Assembly: GCA_044841755.1 (NCBI GenBank)
Contig: JAXOFM010000005.1
Coordinates: 1 to 64,000 of the forward strand
Reading direction: 5' to 3'
Length of the DNA stretch: 64,000 nucleotides
Source of the DNA: CAZAPO01 sp044841755
GTDB taxonomy: Bacteria; Bacteroidota; Bacteroidia; Flavobacteriales; Flavobacteriaceae
Below the pieces are notes generated by a model, which searched no databases, had not been told where the DNA came from, and saw only the letters and a list, made by a program, of their open reading frames with translations. The position numbers and the translations under genes are program-made. Shown one piece after another: positions 41,582 through 51,119 of this stretch. Position 1 is the first letter of the stretch. The number at the start of each line of letters is the position of its first letter.

Positions 41582-43270
41582 ATGCTTCGTACCCTCATCA
41601 TTTCATTAGTAACAATTTTTCAGGTATCTGCCCAAAACCCATACCCTCAAGATTATTTTAGAAACCCTCTTGATATCACTTTAGTACTATCTGGTACTTT
41701 TGCTGAGTTACGGTCTAACCATTTTCATTCTGGGTTAGACATAAAGACACAACAGAGAGAAGGGCTAAAAGTATATGCTGCTGCTGCAGGTCATGTAAGT
41801 AGAATTAAAATATCTCATTACGGCTACGGAAAAGCTTTATACATCACACATCCTAACGGCTACACTACTGTTTATGCACATTTGCAAAAATTTGGTCCTA
41901 AAATAGAAGCTTATATAAAAAAACTGCAATATCAAAAACAAAGTTATGAAGTTGAGGTTTTTCCTGAGCTTACCGATTTATTGGTTGAAAAAGGAGATAT
42001 CGTAGCATTTAGTGGTAACACTGGAGGTTCCGGTGGACCACATTTACATTTTGAAATAAGAGACAAAAGCCAAAGACCAATAAATCCGATGTTATTTGGA
42101 ATAGACATCAAGGATACAAGAGCTCCACTAATTCAAGGAATATATGCTTATCCTATGGATGATGATGCACATATTAATCTAAGTAACGAAAAGACAAAAC
42201 TAAGATTAGTACCGCAAGGAAATGGAGACTACACTGTTGAAGGAATTAAAGCATATGGAAAGATAGGATTTGGAGTGGTTTCTTATGATCAACAAGACCT
42301 AGCAGCCAATAAAAATGGAGTAAACAAAATACAAACATTTTTTAACGGTAATAAGAACTTTGAAATAGATTTTAAACGTTTTTCATTTAGTGAAACTAAA
42401 CATTTAAACAGACTAATAGATTACCAACACTATAGAAAGCATAAATCGCGCATTCAAAAACTTTTCGTGCAATCAAACAATCCGTTAAGCATATATAAAG
42501 GTGTCATTGATAATGGTTATGTAAAAGTTGAAGACAGCACCTCTTCAGTGTACAAGGTGAGAATAAATGATTATAAAGGAAATGAAAGTTGGGTTACAAT
42601 CCCTATTACTGGTATAAAATCAAATGAAGTAAAGAGAACTCCTAGGAAAACTACAGAGCACTTTATATATGCAGATCAAGCTTCTAAACTTGAAAAGAAT
42701 AATGTTTCAGTTTCTATTCCTAAAAACACGTTTTACGACGATTTCTTTATTGATTTTGATGTGTTAAATGACACTTTAACTCTGCATGAAGCTACTATTC
42801 CAGCGTTAAAGAACTTCAGCATTAATTTTGATATAAGTGATTATCTAAAAGAAGACAAGGACAAACTATTTATTGCTAGAAAAACTGGATATAAAGATTA
42901 TGTAGCTTATTCTTACACTACTAAAAAGGGTAATACACTTACCACGCGTACTAAAACTTTAGGTACTTATACACTTGCAACAGATACAGAAAGTCCAAAA
43001 ATTTCAGCTATTAATTTTCAAGATGGTAAGTGGTTGAGCAAGTATCGTTATTTAAAGGTGAGAATTAAAGATGATCTCTCAGGTATAAGAAGCTACAGAG
43101 CAACTATTAATGGAAAGTGGATCTTAATGGAATATGATTATAAGAAGAATACTCTTGTTCATGATTTCAACGATAATGTAATCACTGAAACCAATAATAA
43201 ATTAAAAGTAATAGTTACAGATAATGTTGGAAATAGTTCTACATTTGAAGCAACATTTTTTAGAAAATAG
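41582..43270 (+). CDS. M23 family metallopeptidase
   Basis: A 562-residue exported protein with a signal peptide ending VSAQ. The N-terminal lysostaphin-like M23 domain (about 20-180) has RSNHFHSGLDIKT, YITHPNGYTTVYAHL and GGPHLHFEIR, holding the zinc histidines and Asp. The remaining 370 residues are beta-rich domains ending TDNVGNSSTFEATFFRK. It likely cuts peptidoglycan cross-links in the periplasm. It is followed 8 bp later by the TonB-dependent receptor. Confidence 0.92.
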   Translation: MLRTLIISLVTIFQVSAQNPYPQDYFRNPLDITLVLSGTFAELRSNHFHSGLDIKTQQREGLKVYAAAAGHVSRIKISHYGYGKALYITHPNGYTTVYAHLQKFGPKIEAYIKKLQYQKQSYEVEVFPELTDLLVEKGDIVAFSGNTGGSGGPHLHFEIRDKSQRPINPMLFGIDIKDTRAPLIQGIYAYPMDDDAHINLSNEKTKLRLVPQGNGDYTVEGIKAYGKIGFGVVSYDQQDLAANKNGVNKIQTFFNGNKNFEIDFKRFSFSETKHLNRLIDYQHYRKHKSRIQKLFVQSNNPLSIYKGVIDNGYVKVEDSTSSVYKVRINDYKGNESWVTIPITGIKSNEVKRTPRKTTEHFIYADQASKLEKNNVSVSIPKNTFYDDFFIDFDVLNDTLTLHEATIPALKNFSINFDISDYLKEDKDKLFIARKTGYKDYVAYSYTTKKGNTLTTRTKTLGTYTLATDTESPKISAINFQDGKWLSKYRYLKVRIKDDLSGIRSYRATINGKWILMEYDYKKNTLVHDFNDNVITETNNKLKVIVTDNVGNSSTFEATFFRK

Positions 43271-43278
43271 CACACCCA

Positions 43279-45741
43279 TTGAAAATAGAAAACCTATTTA
43301 TAAGGATTACATTTTTATTAGTTTCAGTTTTAAGCTACGCGCAAACAGCTACCATTAGAGGTGTTATTCTTGACTCCAATAACAGTCCAATAGAAAATGT
43401 AAACATTTCAGCTGATGACCTTGGTGTATCAAGTAATAAAAATGGTTTTTACATTTTAAAAGTTCCTGCAAACAAGGATGTTATTGTTGTTTTCTCGCAT
43501 TTAAGTTTTCAAAATATCACTACTTCCTTCAACTTAAAAAACGGAGAAGAATTTGAGTTCAACCCTGTAATGAGCGCAGAGACAGAACAGATTGGTGAAA
43601 TTATATTAACTGGAAATCAGCGCAAGCGAGTTGAAGGTGTTACTTCAATTTCTCCTGAAATTATTAGAACCATTAAAGGTGCACAACCAGGTGTTGAAAA
43701 TCTTTTAAAGACACTTCCAGGAGTAAACATCTCAAACGAATTGAGTACACAATATTCTGTACGAGGTGGGAATTTTGATGAAAATCTGGTATATGTTAAT
43801 GAAATTGAAGTTTACAGACCTTTCTTACTAAGATCTGGACAACAAGAAGGATTAAGTTTTGTGAATACAGATCTTGTTCAAAATGTAGATTTTTCAGCTG
43901 GTGGGTTTCAAGCTAAGTTTGGAGATAAACTTTCTTCAGTCTTAGATATCACTTACAAGAATCCTGTAGATTTTGGTGTTTCGGCAAATCTTAGTTTGTT
44001 AGGAGGAAGTATTGCCTCAGAAACAGTTTCAAAAGATTCAAAATTTTCAAGCATAACTGGCATCCGCTATCGCGATAATAGTCTACTAGTAAAGGCAAAA
44101 GAAACAGAGACGAACTATGATCCTAAGTTTGCCGATATTCAAAGTTATTTAACCTATAGATTTAGTGATAAGTTTCACTTGAGTTTTTTGGGTAACGCAT
44201 CCATAAACAATTACAATTACGAGCCGCAAACCCGTCAGACAAATTTTGGGACACTTACAGATCCTTTAGCCTTATTGGTGTTTTATCAAGGTCAGGAAAA
44301 AGATAAATACCAAACCTTTTTTGGTGCCTTAAAGGCTAACTACTTTGTAAATGATGACCTTACCTTAAAACTTATAGCATCTGCTTATCACACCACAGAG
44401 GAGGAGTATTTTGACATACTTGCACAATATAGATTAGGTGAAGTTAACAGCAATATTGGTGATGAAAACTTAGGTGAAGTTGAGTTTAGTGAAGGCATTG
44501 GTAGCCAGTTAAATCATGCTAGAAATGACCTTGATGCTTTAATTGTTAATGTAGAGCATAGAGGAAGTTATAATTTAAAAGACAACCTTTTAGAATGGTC
44601 TGTAAAATATACGAAGGAAGATATTCGTGATAGAATTGTTGAGTGGGAGGTTATTGATTCTGCTGGATTTTCAATCAATCCACCGCATATAGACGCTTTT
44701 AATGATCAGCCTTACGAAGCTTATCAAGGACCTTTGGTTCCTTTTCAAAACATTAGAGCTACTAACAATACCAAAATAGACCGAATACAAGCTTTTGCAC
44801 AATGGAGTAAAAGAGATGAGTTAGGAAATCATGAAGTGTTTTATAATGTTGGTGCTCGTATGCATAACTGGAGTGTAAGTGGAGATGGAATTGAGAAAAA
44901 GAATCAAACAGTTATTAGCCCAAGAGCTCAATTTGCCATAAAACCAGATTGGGAAACAGATATGTTATTTAGATTAAGTGGAGGTTTGTATTACCAACCT
45001 CCCTTCTATCGTGAACTACGTGATCAAAATGGAGCTGTTAATAGTCGTGTTAAAGCTCAAAAATCGTTTCATCTTGTTTTAGGTAATGAATATAGTTTCG
45101 AGATGTGGGATAGACCATTTAAACTTATCTCAGAAGCCTACTACAAAAACATAAACGATGTGAATCCATATACTATTGACAATGTTCGTATTCGTTATAC
45201 TGCAAACAATATTGCCAAGGCTTATGCCTATGGATTAGATCTAAGATTAAACGGAGAATTTGTTCCAGGAACAGAGTCTTGGTTTAGTTTAGGTTATTTA
45301 AAAACCGAAGAAAACATTAGCGATCAAGGTTATATTGCTCGGCCTACAGATCAACGTTTAAAATTTGGAGTTCTTTTTCAAGATTATGTGCCTAATATGC
45401 CTGATCTAAAGATGTACCTCAACTTGGTTTACAATACTGGAGTTCCTGGTGGTTCTCCTAGTTATGCCAACCCCTACAACTATCAAAGTAGGTTACCAGA
45501 TTACAAACGTGCAGATATAGGTTTTTCCTATGTTTTAGTTGATAAAAATAAGACCTACAATAGTAGCTGGAAACAGAAATTTGAGGAGCTAACCTTAGGC
45601 GTTGAGATCTTTAATATGTTTAATGCACAAAACTCAATAACCAATACTTGGGTACGGGATGTATATTCCAAACGCCAATATGCTATACCTAATTATCTAA
45701 CTCCTCGTATATTTAACTTAAGGCTTGGTATGCGTTTTTAA
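43279..45741 (+). CDS. TonB-dependent receptor with carboxypeptidase-regulatory-like domain
   Basis: An 820-residue outer-membrane receptor. The start is TTG at 43279, chosen because it gives a good signal peptide (FLLVSVLSYAQ). A CarboxypepD_reg-like domain at about 24-100 is followed by the plug (VENLLKTLPGVNISNELSTQYSVRGGNFDENLVYVNEIE) and the barrel, ending LRLGMRF. It imports a ligand across the outer membrane with energy from TonB; there is no SusD partner, so it is not a typical Sus glycan pair. Substrate unknown. Confidence 0.92.
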   Translation: MKIENLFIRITFLLVSVLSYAQTATIRGVILDSNNSPIENVNISADDLGVSSNKNGFYILKVPANKDVIVVFSHLSFQNITTSFNLKNGEEFEFNPVMSAETEQIGEIILTGNQRKRVEGVTSISPEIIRTIKGAQPGVENLLKTLPGVNISNELSTQYSVRGGNFDENLVYVNEIEVYRPFLLRSGQQEGLSFVNTDLVQNVDFSAGGFQAKFGDKLSSVLDITYKNPVDFGVSANLSLLGGSIASETVSKDSKFSSITGIRYRDNSLLVKAKETETNYDPKFADIQSYLTYRFSDKFHLSFLGNASINNYNYEPQTRQTNFGTLTDPLALLVFYQGQEKDKYQTFFGALKANYFVNDDLTLKLIASAYHTTEEEYFDILAQYRLGEVNSNIGDENLGEVEFSEGIGSQLNHARNDLDALIVNVEHRGSYNLKDNLLEWSVKYTKEDIRDRIVEWEVIDSAGFSINPPHIDAFNDQPYEAYQGPLVPFQNIRATNNTKIDRIQAFAQWSKRDELGNHEVFYNVGARMHNWSVSGDGIEKKNQTVISPRAQFAIKPDWETDMLFRLSGGLYYQPPFYRELRDQNGAVNSRVKAQKSFHLVLGNEYSFEMWDRPFKLISEAYYKNINDVNPYTIDNVRIRYTANNIAKAYAYGLDLRLNGEFVPGTESWFSLGYLKTEENISDQGYIARPTDQRLKFGVLFQDYVPNMPDLKMYLNLVYNTGVPGGSPSYANPYNYQSRLPDYKRADIGFSYVLVDKNKTYNSSWKQKFEELTLGVEIFNMFNAQNSITNTWVRDVYSKRQYAIPNYLTPRIFNLRLGMRF

Positions 45742-45795
45742 TCGATTGAAGTGTAACAATTTAAGTTTCACATAGTCAATTAAATAAACTACATC

Positions 45796-46422
45796 ATGAA
45801 AGCCAACCGCGTATTCTGGATTATATTCATTGGTCTTGCTCTTGCAATTGGTTTATATCCAATAATTTACTTGATAGTTGATATGAAAAGTAATGGCTTA
45901 CTAGAGTCTAAAGGCCAAGAATTATTAGGATCTACACTTTATAACATTGGTTTCTATATGCATATTTATTTTGGAGGATTAGCATTACTAACTGGATGGT
46001 CGCAATTTTCTAAAAAATGGAGGAATAAATATTTAAAAACTCATAGAACACTAGGAAAGATATATGTTGTTAGCGTCCTTTTGAGTGGAATATCTGGATT
46101 CTATATTGCATTATATGCAAATGGTGGGCTAACAGCTAAACTTGGCTTTGGAATCTTAGCCATTCTATGGTTATTATCCACAGTAAAGGCCTATTTAACC
46201 ATTAGAAATAAGAAAGTGACTGAACATCAAAAATGGATGATTAGGAGTTATGCACTATGTTTTGCTGCTGTTACCTTGAGGATTTGGTTGCCACTACTTC
46301 CAATGATCTTACAAATAGATTTTGATAGTGCATACATAATTATTTCATGGCTTTGCTGGGTACCAAATCTAATTTTTGCAGAATTCTTAATAAGAAGATT
46401 AAACTTAAAAGGATCTAGATAA
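45796..46422 (+). CDS. DUF2306 family membrane protein
   Basis: A 208-residue integral membrane protein with about six hydrophobic segments. The second half has KWRNKYLKTHRTLGKIYV and KKVTEHQKWMIRSYALCFAAVTLRIW, with the histidines typical of DUF2306. The family is thought by fold to resemble heme-binding or oxidoreductase membrane proteins, but function is not established. The 3' end overlaps that of the convergent cysteine desulfurase by 8 bases. Confidence 0.85.
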   Translation: MKANRVFWIIFIGLALAIGLYPIIYLIVDMKSNGLLESKGQELLGSTLYNIGFYMHIYFGGLALLTGWSQFSKKWRNKYLKTHRTLGKIYVVSVLLSGISGFYIALYANGGLTAKLGFGILAILWLLSTVKAYLTIRNKKVTEHQKWMIRSYALCFAAVTLRIWLPLLPMILQIDFDSAYIIISWLCWVPNLIFAEFLIRRLNLKGSR

Positions 46423-47554
46423 GTTCTTTTAAAGAAGTAATAACATAGTCTACTTCTTCTTTTGTGTTATAAATACTAAAGGAAAATCTTAATGAAGGTT
46501 TTTGCATTTCCTGATCATTCAAGATCTCTTTTAATACGTGAGAACCACCAGTTGCTCCACTTTGGCAGGCACTACCTTTAGAACAAGCTATTCCCTTTAA
46601 ATCTAATTGAAATAATAGCATTGCAGCTTTTTCTTGAGAAACAGGTAAACGCATATTAACCAAGGTGTACGTACTGTTTTCTAAACTTCCTGAGCACCCA
46701 TTAAATTCAATTTCTGGAAGTTCATCCTTTACTCTAGAAATAAAGTATTCTTTCAATTCTTTAACAAAGTTACGCTCGTCCTCTAATCTTTCGTAGGCAA
46801 TCTTCAATGACTCACCCAAACCAACTATATTATGCACACTCTCTGTTCCTGCACGATAACCTCGCTCCTGTTCTCCTCCAAATATCAATGGTTTCAACCC
46901 AGAATCCTTTCTAATAAAACAGAATCCAACTCCTTTTGGCCCATGAAACTTATGAGCACTTGCTGCAAAGAAATCAATTGGCACTTCTTGTAGATCAATT
47001 TCATAATGCCCAACAGATTGTACCATATCACTATGGAATAATGCATCGTGCTCTTTGCATAGTTCAGCTGCTTTTTTAATATCAAGAAGATTACCTATCT
47101 CATTGTTTACATGCATTAAGCTCACTAAAGTTTTCTTCTTGTTGACTAGCAATTCTCGCAAATGATCATAGTCAATTTGACCTGACTCATTTAAGTCAAC
47201 AAAACTAATTTCAATTTCGTATTCACCCTTTAACTGTTCAGCTGTATGCAACACTGCATGATGCTCAATTTTTGAAGTAATAATATTCCTTATACCAAGG
47301 TCACGAACTGCACTTCTTAATGCTAAATTATCAGCTTCGGTACCTCCAGAAGTAAACACAATTTCACCAGCTGACGCATTAAAATGTGAAGCAATATTTT
47401 TTCTAAATTCTTCAACTAATGATTTAGATGATCTTCCAAAACTATGCGTAGAAGAAGCATTTCCATAATTATTTTTCATAACATCAGTCATCCTTTCAAT
47501 AACCTCGTCACGAATTTGTGTAGTTGCTGCATTATCAAAATATACTTGCTCCAT
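46415..47554 (-). CDS. Cysteine desulfurase (NifS/IscS class)
   Basis: A 379-residue PLP enzyme that removes sulfur from cysteine for Fe-S clusters and thiolation. PLP-binding Lys202 is in SAHKFHGPKG, the histidine-rich EHHAVLHT (98-105) stacks on PLP, and the active-site loop SKGSACQSG carries Cys330. The N-terminus VYFDNAATTQIRDEV is standard. No IscU or SufE is adjacent. It is monocistronic with a good promoter upstream. Confidence 0.95.
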   Translation of the reverse strand: MEQVYFDNAATTQIRDEVIERMTDVMKNNYGNASSTHSFGRSSKSLVEEFRKNIASHFNASAGEIVFTSGGTEADNLALRSAVRDLGIRNIITSKIEHHAVLHTAEQLKGEYEIEISFVDLNESGQIDYDHLRELLVNKKKTLVSLMHVNNEIGNLLDIKKAAELCKEHDALFHSDMVQSVGHYEIDLQEVPIDFFAASAHKFHGPKGVGFCFIRKDSGLKPLIFGGEQERGYRAGTESVHNIVGLGESLKIAYERLEDERNFVKELKEYFISRVKDELPEIEFNGCSGSLENSTYTLVNMRLPVSQEKAAMLLFQLDLKGIACSKGSACQSGATGGSHVLKEILNDQEMQKPSLRFSFSIYNTKEEVDYVITSLKELI

Positions 47555-47571
47555 TATACCTTAATTTGAGC

Positions 47572-47602
47572 GTAAAAATACTTCAAATAAAATTATTATC
47601 AA
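47572..47602 (-). promoter_or_regulatory. Promoter of the cysteine desulfurase gene
   Basis: On the minus strand TTG (47602-47600), 19 nt, TATTTTTA (47580-47573), a close fit to the Bacteroidota consensus. Confidence 0.6.
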
Positions 47603-47654
47603 TAACAAACGTTTTAAAGAACAATTGACTTATTTTTGTTTTCAAACTTTTAGA

Positions 47655-48164
47655 ATGCGTAAATTACTATACTTACTTTCAGTTTCATTTTTACTAAATA
47701 CTTCCTGCCATGATGGAGATATTATCGACATTAATTTAGAGTTTGATGAAGAACTGGAACTATGCGCTAATGGATTGAATTATGTTGTTTACGACTTGAA
47801 AGAAGATCCTTATGAGACATTAACTTTGTTTATTGAATCAACTACTACTAATGATCTTATTTTTAACCCTACTACTGCTCCACATTCTGGAAGTTTAAAT
47901 ATTAATGGTTCAAGCGTACGTTTTAATTATCGCACATACAATGATAATCCAATTGGAGAACTACTTTGTGTGGATATTCCATCTTCTAAAGTTGATATCA
48001 TTGAAGATTATGAAGCTCAAGGAGGTACTGTTGATTTTGTTTCTGACTATGAAGTGATTGATGGAGTAACCTATTTGACAGTAGAATTTACTCTTAATGA
48101 TCTAGATTTGGACATCCTTAATTCTACAACCGAATTTCTAGGTATATATAGAGTTGCTCAGTAA
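47655..48164 (+). CDS. Hypothetical lipoprotein
   Basis: A 169-residue protein from the ATG at 47655; an upstream TTG at 47625 is in frame but the ATG begins a good lipoprotein signal (MRKLLYLLSVSFLLNTSCHDG). The rest is a beta-rich sequence without a known motif. TATTTTTG at 47631-47638 matches the -7 promoter box 16 bp before the ATG, which supports this start. Divergent from the cysteine desulfurase. Confidence 0.78.
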   Translation: MRKLLYLLSVSFLLNTSCHDGDIIDINLEFDEELELCANGLNYVVYDLKEDPYETLTLFIESTTTNDLIFNPTTAPHSGSLNINGSSVRFNYRTYNDNPIGELLCVDIPSSKVDIIEDYEAQGGTVDFVSDYEVIDGVTYLTVEFTLNDLDLDILNSTTEFLGIYRVAQ

Positions 48165-48165
48165 T

Positions 48166-48708
48166 TTAATTCTGATAGATATATACTTCTGTAGCTCCTA
48201 ATCCATATTTCTGATAATTTGCATCGTAAAACTTTACGTTATAACGCTTAAGCAGGTATTCAAGTTCTAGCTTAAGCACTCCTTCTCCAACCCCATGTAT
48301 AAATACCATTTTTTGTATACGTTTTCTTATTGCAAATTCTAACTGACGCTTAGCTGTGTTTAACTGATGAGTTAAAATATCATGCTTAGTCATTCCTTTA
48401 GTAGAAGGCAAAAGCTTACCAATATGAAGATCTACCTCAAAAGTTGGTTGATAACGTTCTTTAGGCTTCTTTTTTATTGATCTAGGCTTCTTTGATTCCT
48501 TAAATGAAACAGCTTCTTCTAACGAAGTGGAAGCAAACAGATCTCCTTCTAAAGCAGTTGTATTTTGAAGCATTAAATTATTAGCCGAAAATTCTATAGG
48601 AAACCCATCAGCAGTTTCAATGGCAATAGTGTTTCCATTTATACTAATTACTTTCCCTGAAATAGCTTCATCTATAGCTTCAACGATGTCACCTATTTTA
48701 AAGCTCAT
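48166..48708 (-). CDS. Smr/MutS family protein with DUF2027
   Basis: A 180-residue protein. The N-terminal DUF2027 domain (MSFKIGDIVEAIDEAISGKVISINGNTIAIETADGFPIEF) is followed by a Lys/Arg-rich linker and a C-terminal Smr domain (TFEVDLHIGKLLPSTKGM, VFIHGVGEGVLKLEL, then YGLGATEVYI). Smr domains are nucleases on DNA or RNA; the HGxGxG motif is intact. The protein lacks the MutS2 ATPase region. Its ATG overlaps the stop of the small gene upstream (ATGA). Confidence 0.9.
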   Translation of the reverse strand: MSFKIGDIVEAIDEAISGKVISINGNTIAIETADGFPIEFSANNLMLQNTTALEGDLFASTSLEEAVSFKESKKPRSIKKKPKERYQPTFEVDLHIGKLLPSTKGMTKHDILTHQLNTAKRQLEFAIRKRIQKMVFIHGVGEGVLKLELEYLLKRYNVKFYDANYQKYGLGATEVYIYQN

Positions 48709-48905
48709 TCTTCGTTAACTGGAGTATCTCCATTAGATTGTTCGTTTCTACTTGGAATTCCTCTTGAGAGTCTGTATAAACCTATCATTAATAAAAATAT
48801 TCCGCCAATTAGAATATATGTGTTTTGCTCTTCTCCTGATTCGGCATATAGCGCAACTGCACCACCAACAAGGATCATTAAGAAATTAAGTTTTCTGGAA
48901 TTCAT
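48705..48905 (-). CDS. Small two-segment membrane protein
   Basis: A 66-residue protein with two hydrophobic segments (LMILVGGAVALYAE and ILIGGIFLLMIGLYRL) and a charged C-terminus. Unrecognised. It overlaps the Smr gene by 4 bases, so it is translated with it. Confidence 0.75.
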   Translation of the reverse strand: MNSRKLNFLMILVGGAVALYAESGEEQNTYILIGGIFLLMIGLYRLSRGIPSRNEQSNGDTPVNEE

Positions 48906-48976
48906 ATGCTAAGAATTATAAATTCAAATGTAACGATATTCTAAATTTAGATACTTACTTTTTATAAATTTGTTTA

Positions 48977-49279
48977 ATGCTGCTAAACGCAATTTTATCT
49001 AATCCTGAAGACTACATGCTTCCTTGTTTAAGTAAGCAACTATTAAATCTTGAGTGCTTTGGCTGCGGACTACAGCGTTCAACTCTTTTACTATTTCGAG
49101 GACAATTTATCTCAGCCTTTAAAATGTATCCAGCAATTTACACTTTAATCTTACTAGCTGCTTTTTTAATCTTGAATCCTTATTTAAAATTTAAAAACAG
49201 TGAAAGAATCAAAATAACTTTAGTAGTTTTAAACATTGCAATTATCGTAACAAATTATATCATTAAAATAATCAACTAA
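48977..49279 (+). CDS. DUF2752 family membrane protein
   Basis: A 100-residue protein with the DUF2752 motif LECFGCGLQRSTLLLFRGQFISAF, that is a CxxCGxxR-like core, followed by hydrophobic segments. Function unknown. TAAATTTG at 48965-48972 matches the -7 promoter box 4 bp before the ATG. It is followed 5 bp later by a CCC-motif membrane protein, a common pairing in Flavobacteriia. Confidence 0.85.
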   Translation: MLLNAILSNPEDYMLPCLSKQLLNLECFGCGLQRSTLLLFRGQFISAFKMYPAIYTLILLAAFLILNPYLKFKNSERIKITLVVLNIAIIVTNYIIKIIN

Positions 49280-49284
49280 ACATT

Positions 49285-49599
49285 ATGGAAAGAAAACGTC
49301 TAGACACCACCCTGATTTATATATTATCAGTATTAGGTTTTTTATGCTGCTGTATTGGTGGTATTGGATTCATTTTAGCCGGAGTTGCTTTTTTGGTTGC
49401 GAATAACAAACTAAAAGAAGCATATCAGAACCCAGAGAATTTTGAAAATATTGAAGGCATGAAAACAGCTAAAATTGTTGCTCTGGTAGTTTTGATCATT
49501 AACATCTTATATTTAGCAAGAACCATTTATGTGATCTCTACTGTTGGTTGGGACGAATTAATGGAACAATCGCAAATGATGATGGAGCAATTTGAATAA
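49285..49599 (+). CDS. CCC-motif membrane protein
   Basis: A 104-residue protein with two hydrophobic segments; the first contains three consecutive cysteines (VLGFLCCCIGGIGFILAG) followed by NNKLKEAYQNPENF and a second helix. This matches the CCC-motif family paired with DUF2752 proteins. Function unknown; the cysteines could be lipid-modified or bind metal, which is inference. Confidence 0.85.
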   Translation: MERKRLDTTLIYILSVLGFLCCCIGGIGFILAGVAFLVANNKLKEAYQNPENFENIEGMKTAKIVALVVLIINILYLARTIYVISTVGWDELMEQSQMMMEQFE

Positions 49600-49617
49600 T
49601 AATCAAACCAACTCATA

Positions 49618-49648
49618 AAAAAGGGCAGCTATTTGGCTGCCCTTTTTA
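49618..49648. terminator. Bidirectional terminator
   Basis: AAAAGGGCAGC (about 49619-49629), loop TATTTG, GCTGCCCTTTTT (49636-49647), serving the CCC-motif gene and the convergent rocD. Confidence 0.9.
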
Positions 49649-49669
49649 TTTGTCAAATCAATACATTTT

Positions 49670-50911
49670 TTATTCAAACTCTTTTAAAGTTTTTATGATG
49701 ATACTCACACAATCTAACAACTGCTCTTCAGTCATTACTAATGGAGGAGCAAATCTAATGATGTTTCCATGTGTTGGTTTTGCCAATAGTCCATTATCGC
49801 GAAGTTTTAAACAAATATTCCAAGCAGTATCACTGTCTTCATCATCATTAATAACTATTGCATTTAATAGCCCTTTACCACGAACGAGGTTCACAATATT
49901 ACTGGTTGCAATATATTTATTCATTTCAGCTCTAAATATCTTACCTAAGTATTCTGCATTTTCAGTTAAACCTTCGTCTTTAACAACTTCAAGAGCAGCA
50001 ATAGCTACTGCAGCTGCTACCGGATTTCCACCATAAGTGCTTCCATGATTTCCAGGTCTGATCACATTCATAATCTCGTTATTTGCTAAAACAGCGGAAA
50101 CTGGATAAACTCCACCACTTAAGGCTTTACCCAAGACTAAAATGTCTGGTTTTACATTTTCGTGATCGACAGCAAGCATACGACCTGTACGTGCAATTCC
50201 TGTTTGTACTTCATCAGCAATAAAAAGTATATTATACTTCTCACAAAGCGCCTTTGCTTTTGCTAAATAGCCCTCACTAGGCACATAAACTCCAGCTTCA
50301 CCTTGTATTGGTTCTACCAAGAATCCTGCAATCTCTGAGCTGCTCTCTAAGGCTTCTTCTAAAGCTTGAAGGTTATCATACTCTATTTTAATAAATCCGT
50401 CAGTGTAAGGACCAAAATTCTTTCTAGCTACAGGATCGTTTGAGAACGAAATAATTGTAGTTGTTCTTCCATGAAAATTGTTCTTACAAACAATGATTTT
50501 AGCTTTGTTGGTATCAATCCCTTTTACTTCATAAGCCCATTTTCTACAAACTTTTAAAGCGGTTTCAACAGCTTCTGCTCCTGTATTGATAGGTAACAGT
50601 TTGTCAAAACCAAAGTATTCGGTTGTGAACTTTTCATACTTCCCTAACATATCATTATAAAATGCGCGAGAAGTTAATGTTAGTGTATGCGCTTGTTTAC
50701 TTAAAGCATCTACAATCTTTGGGTGACAATGCCCTTGATTAACTGATGAGTATGCAGAAAGAAAATCATAATACTTATTCCCTTCAACATCCCAAACGTG
50801 TACACCTTCACCTCTACTTAAAACTACTGGAAGCGGATGATAATTTTGTGCACCATACTTGTTTTCTAAAGCCATCGCTTCTTGCGATGAAATGTGGTCT
50901 AAAACAGCCAT
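49670..50911 (-). CDS. rocD: Ornithine--oxo-acid transaminase
   Basis: A 413-residue PLP enzyme converting ornithine and 2-oxoglutarate to glutamate semialdehyde and glutamate. The start is the ATG at 50911 (MAVLDHISSQEAM); the open frame to 50953 is an unneeded extension. PLP Lys262 is in LVLGKALSGGVYPV, FIADEVQTGIARTG precedes it, and NYHPLPVVLSRGEGVHVWDVEGNKYYDFLSAYS is the typical ornithine-transaminase N-terminus. It is transcribed alone. Confidence 0.95.
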   Translation of the reverse strand: MAVLDHISSQEAMALENKYGAQNYHPLPVVLSRGEGVHVWDVEGNKYYDFLSAYSSVNQGHCHPKIVDALSKQAHTLTLTSRAFYNDMLGKYEKFTTEYFGFDKLLPINTGAEAVETALKVCRKWAYEVKGIDTNKAKIIVCKNNFHGRTTTIISFSNDPVARKNFGPYTDGFIKIEYDNLQALEEALESSSEIAGFLVEPIQGEAGVYVPSEGYLAKAKALCEKYNILFIADEVQTGIARTGRMLAVDHENVKPDILVLGKALSGGVYPVSAVLANNEIMNVIRPGNHGSTYGGNPVAAAVAIAALEVVKDEGLTENAEYLGKIFRAEMNKYIATSNIVNLVRGKGLLNAIVINDDEDSDTAWNICLKLRDNGLLAKPTHGNIIRFAPPLVMTEEQLLDCVSIIIKTLKEFE

Positions 50912-51119
50912 TTTAATAAAATTTTTAAAGTTTAATGCCTTTTTAAAAGACACCGTTTAACATCTTGACGATGTAAACATTAATAATTCAACCTCGCTAT
51001 GCGAGTAAAAAACTGTTCCTGTTCTACCTTTATCCTTTCGAAGAAGATTCGAAAATTCAGCGTGGGAAAGAAATCATCCCTGAGTGGTGCAAATTACTAA
51101 AAATATTGGTCTTTAAAAT

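Noticed and set aside
51036..51054. TTTCGAA/TTCGAAA hairpin upstream of rocD, as a terminator of the DUF6768 gene
   Set aside because: Perfect 7-bp stem but AT-rich with no T-run on either strand; role not supported.
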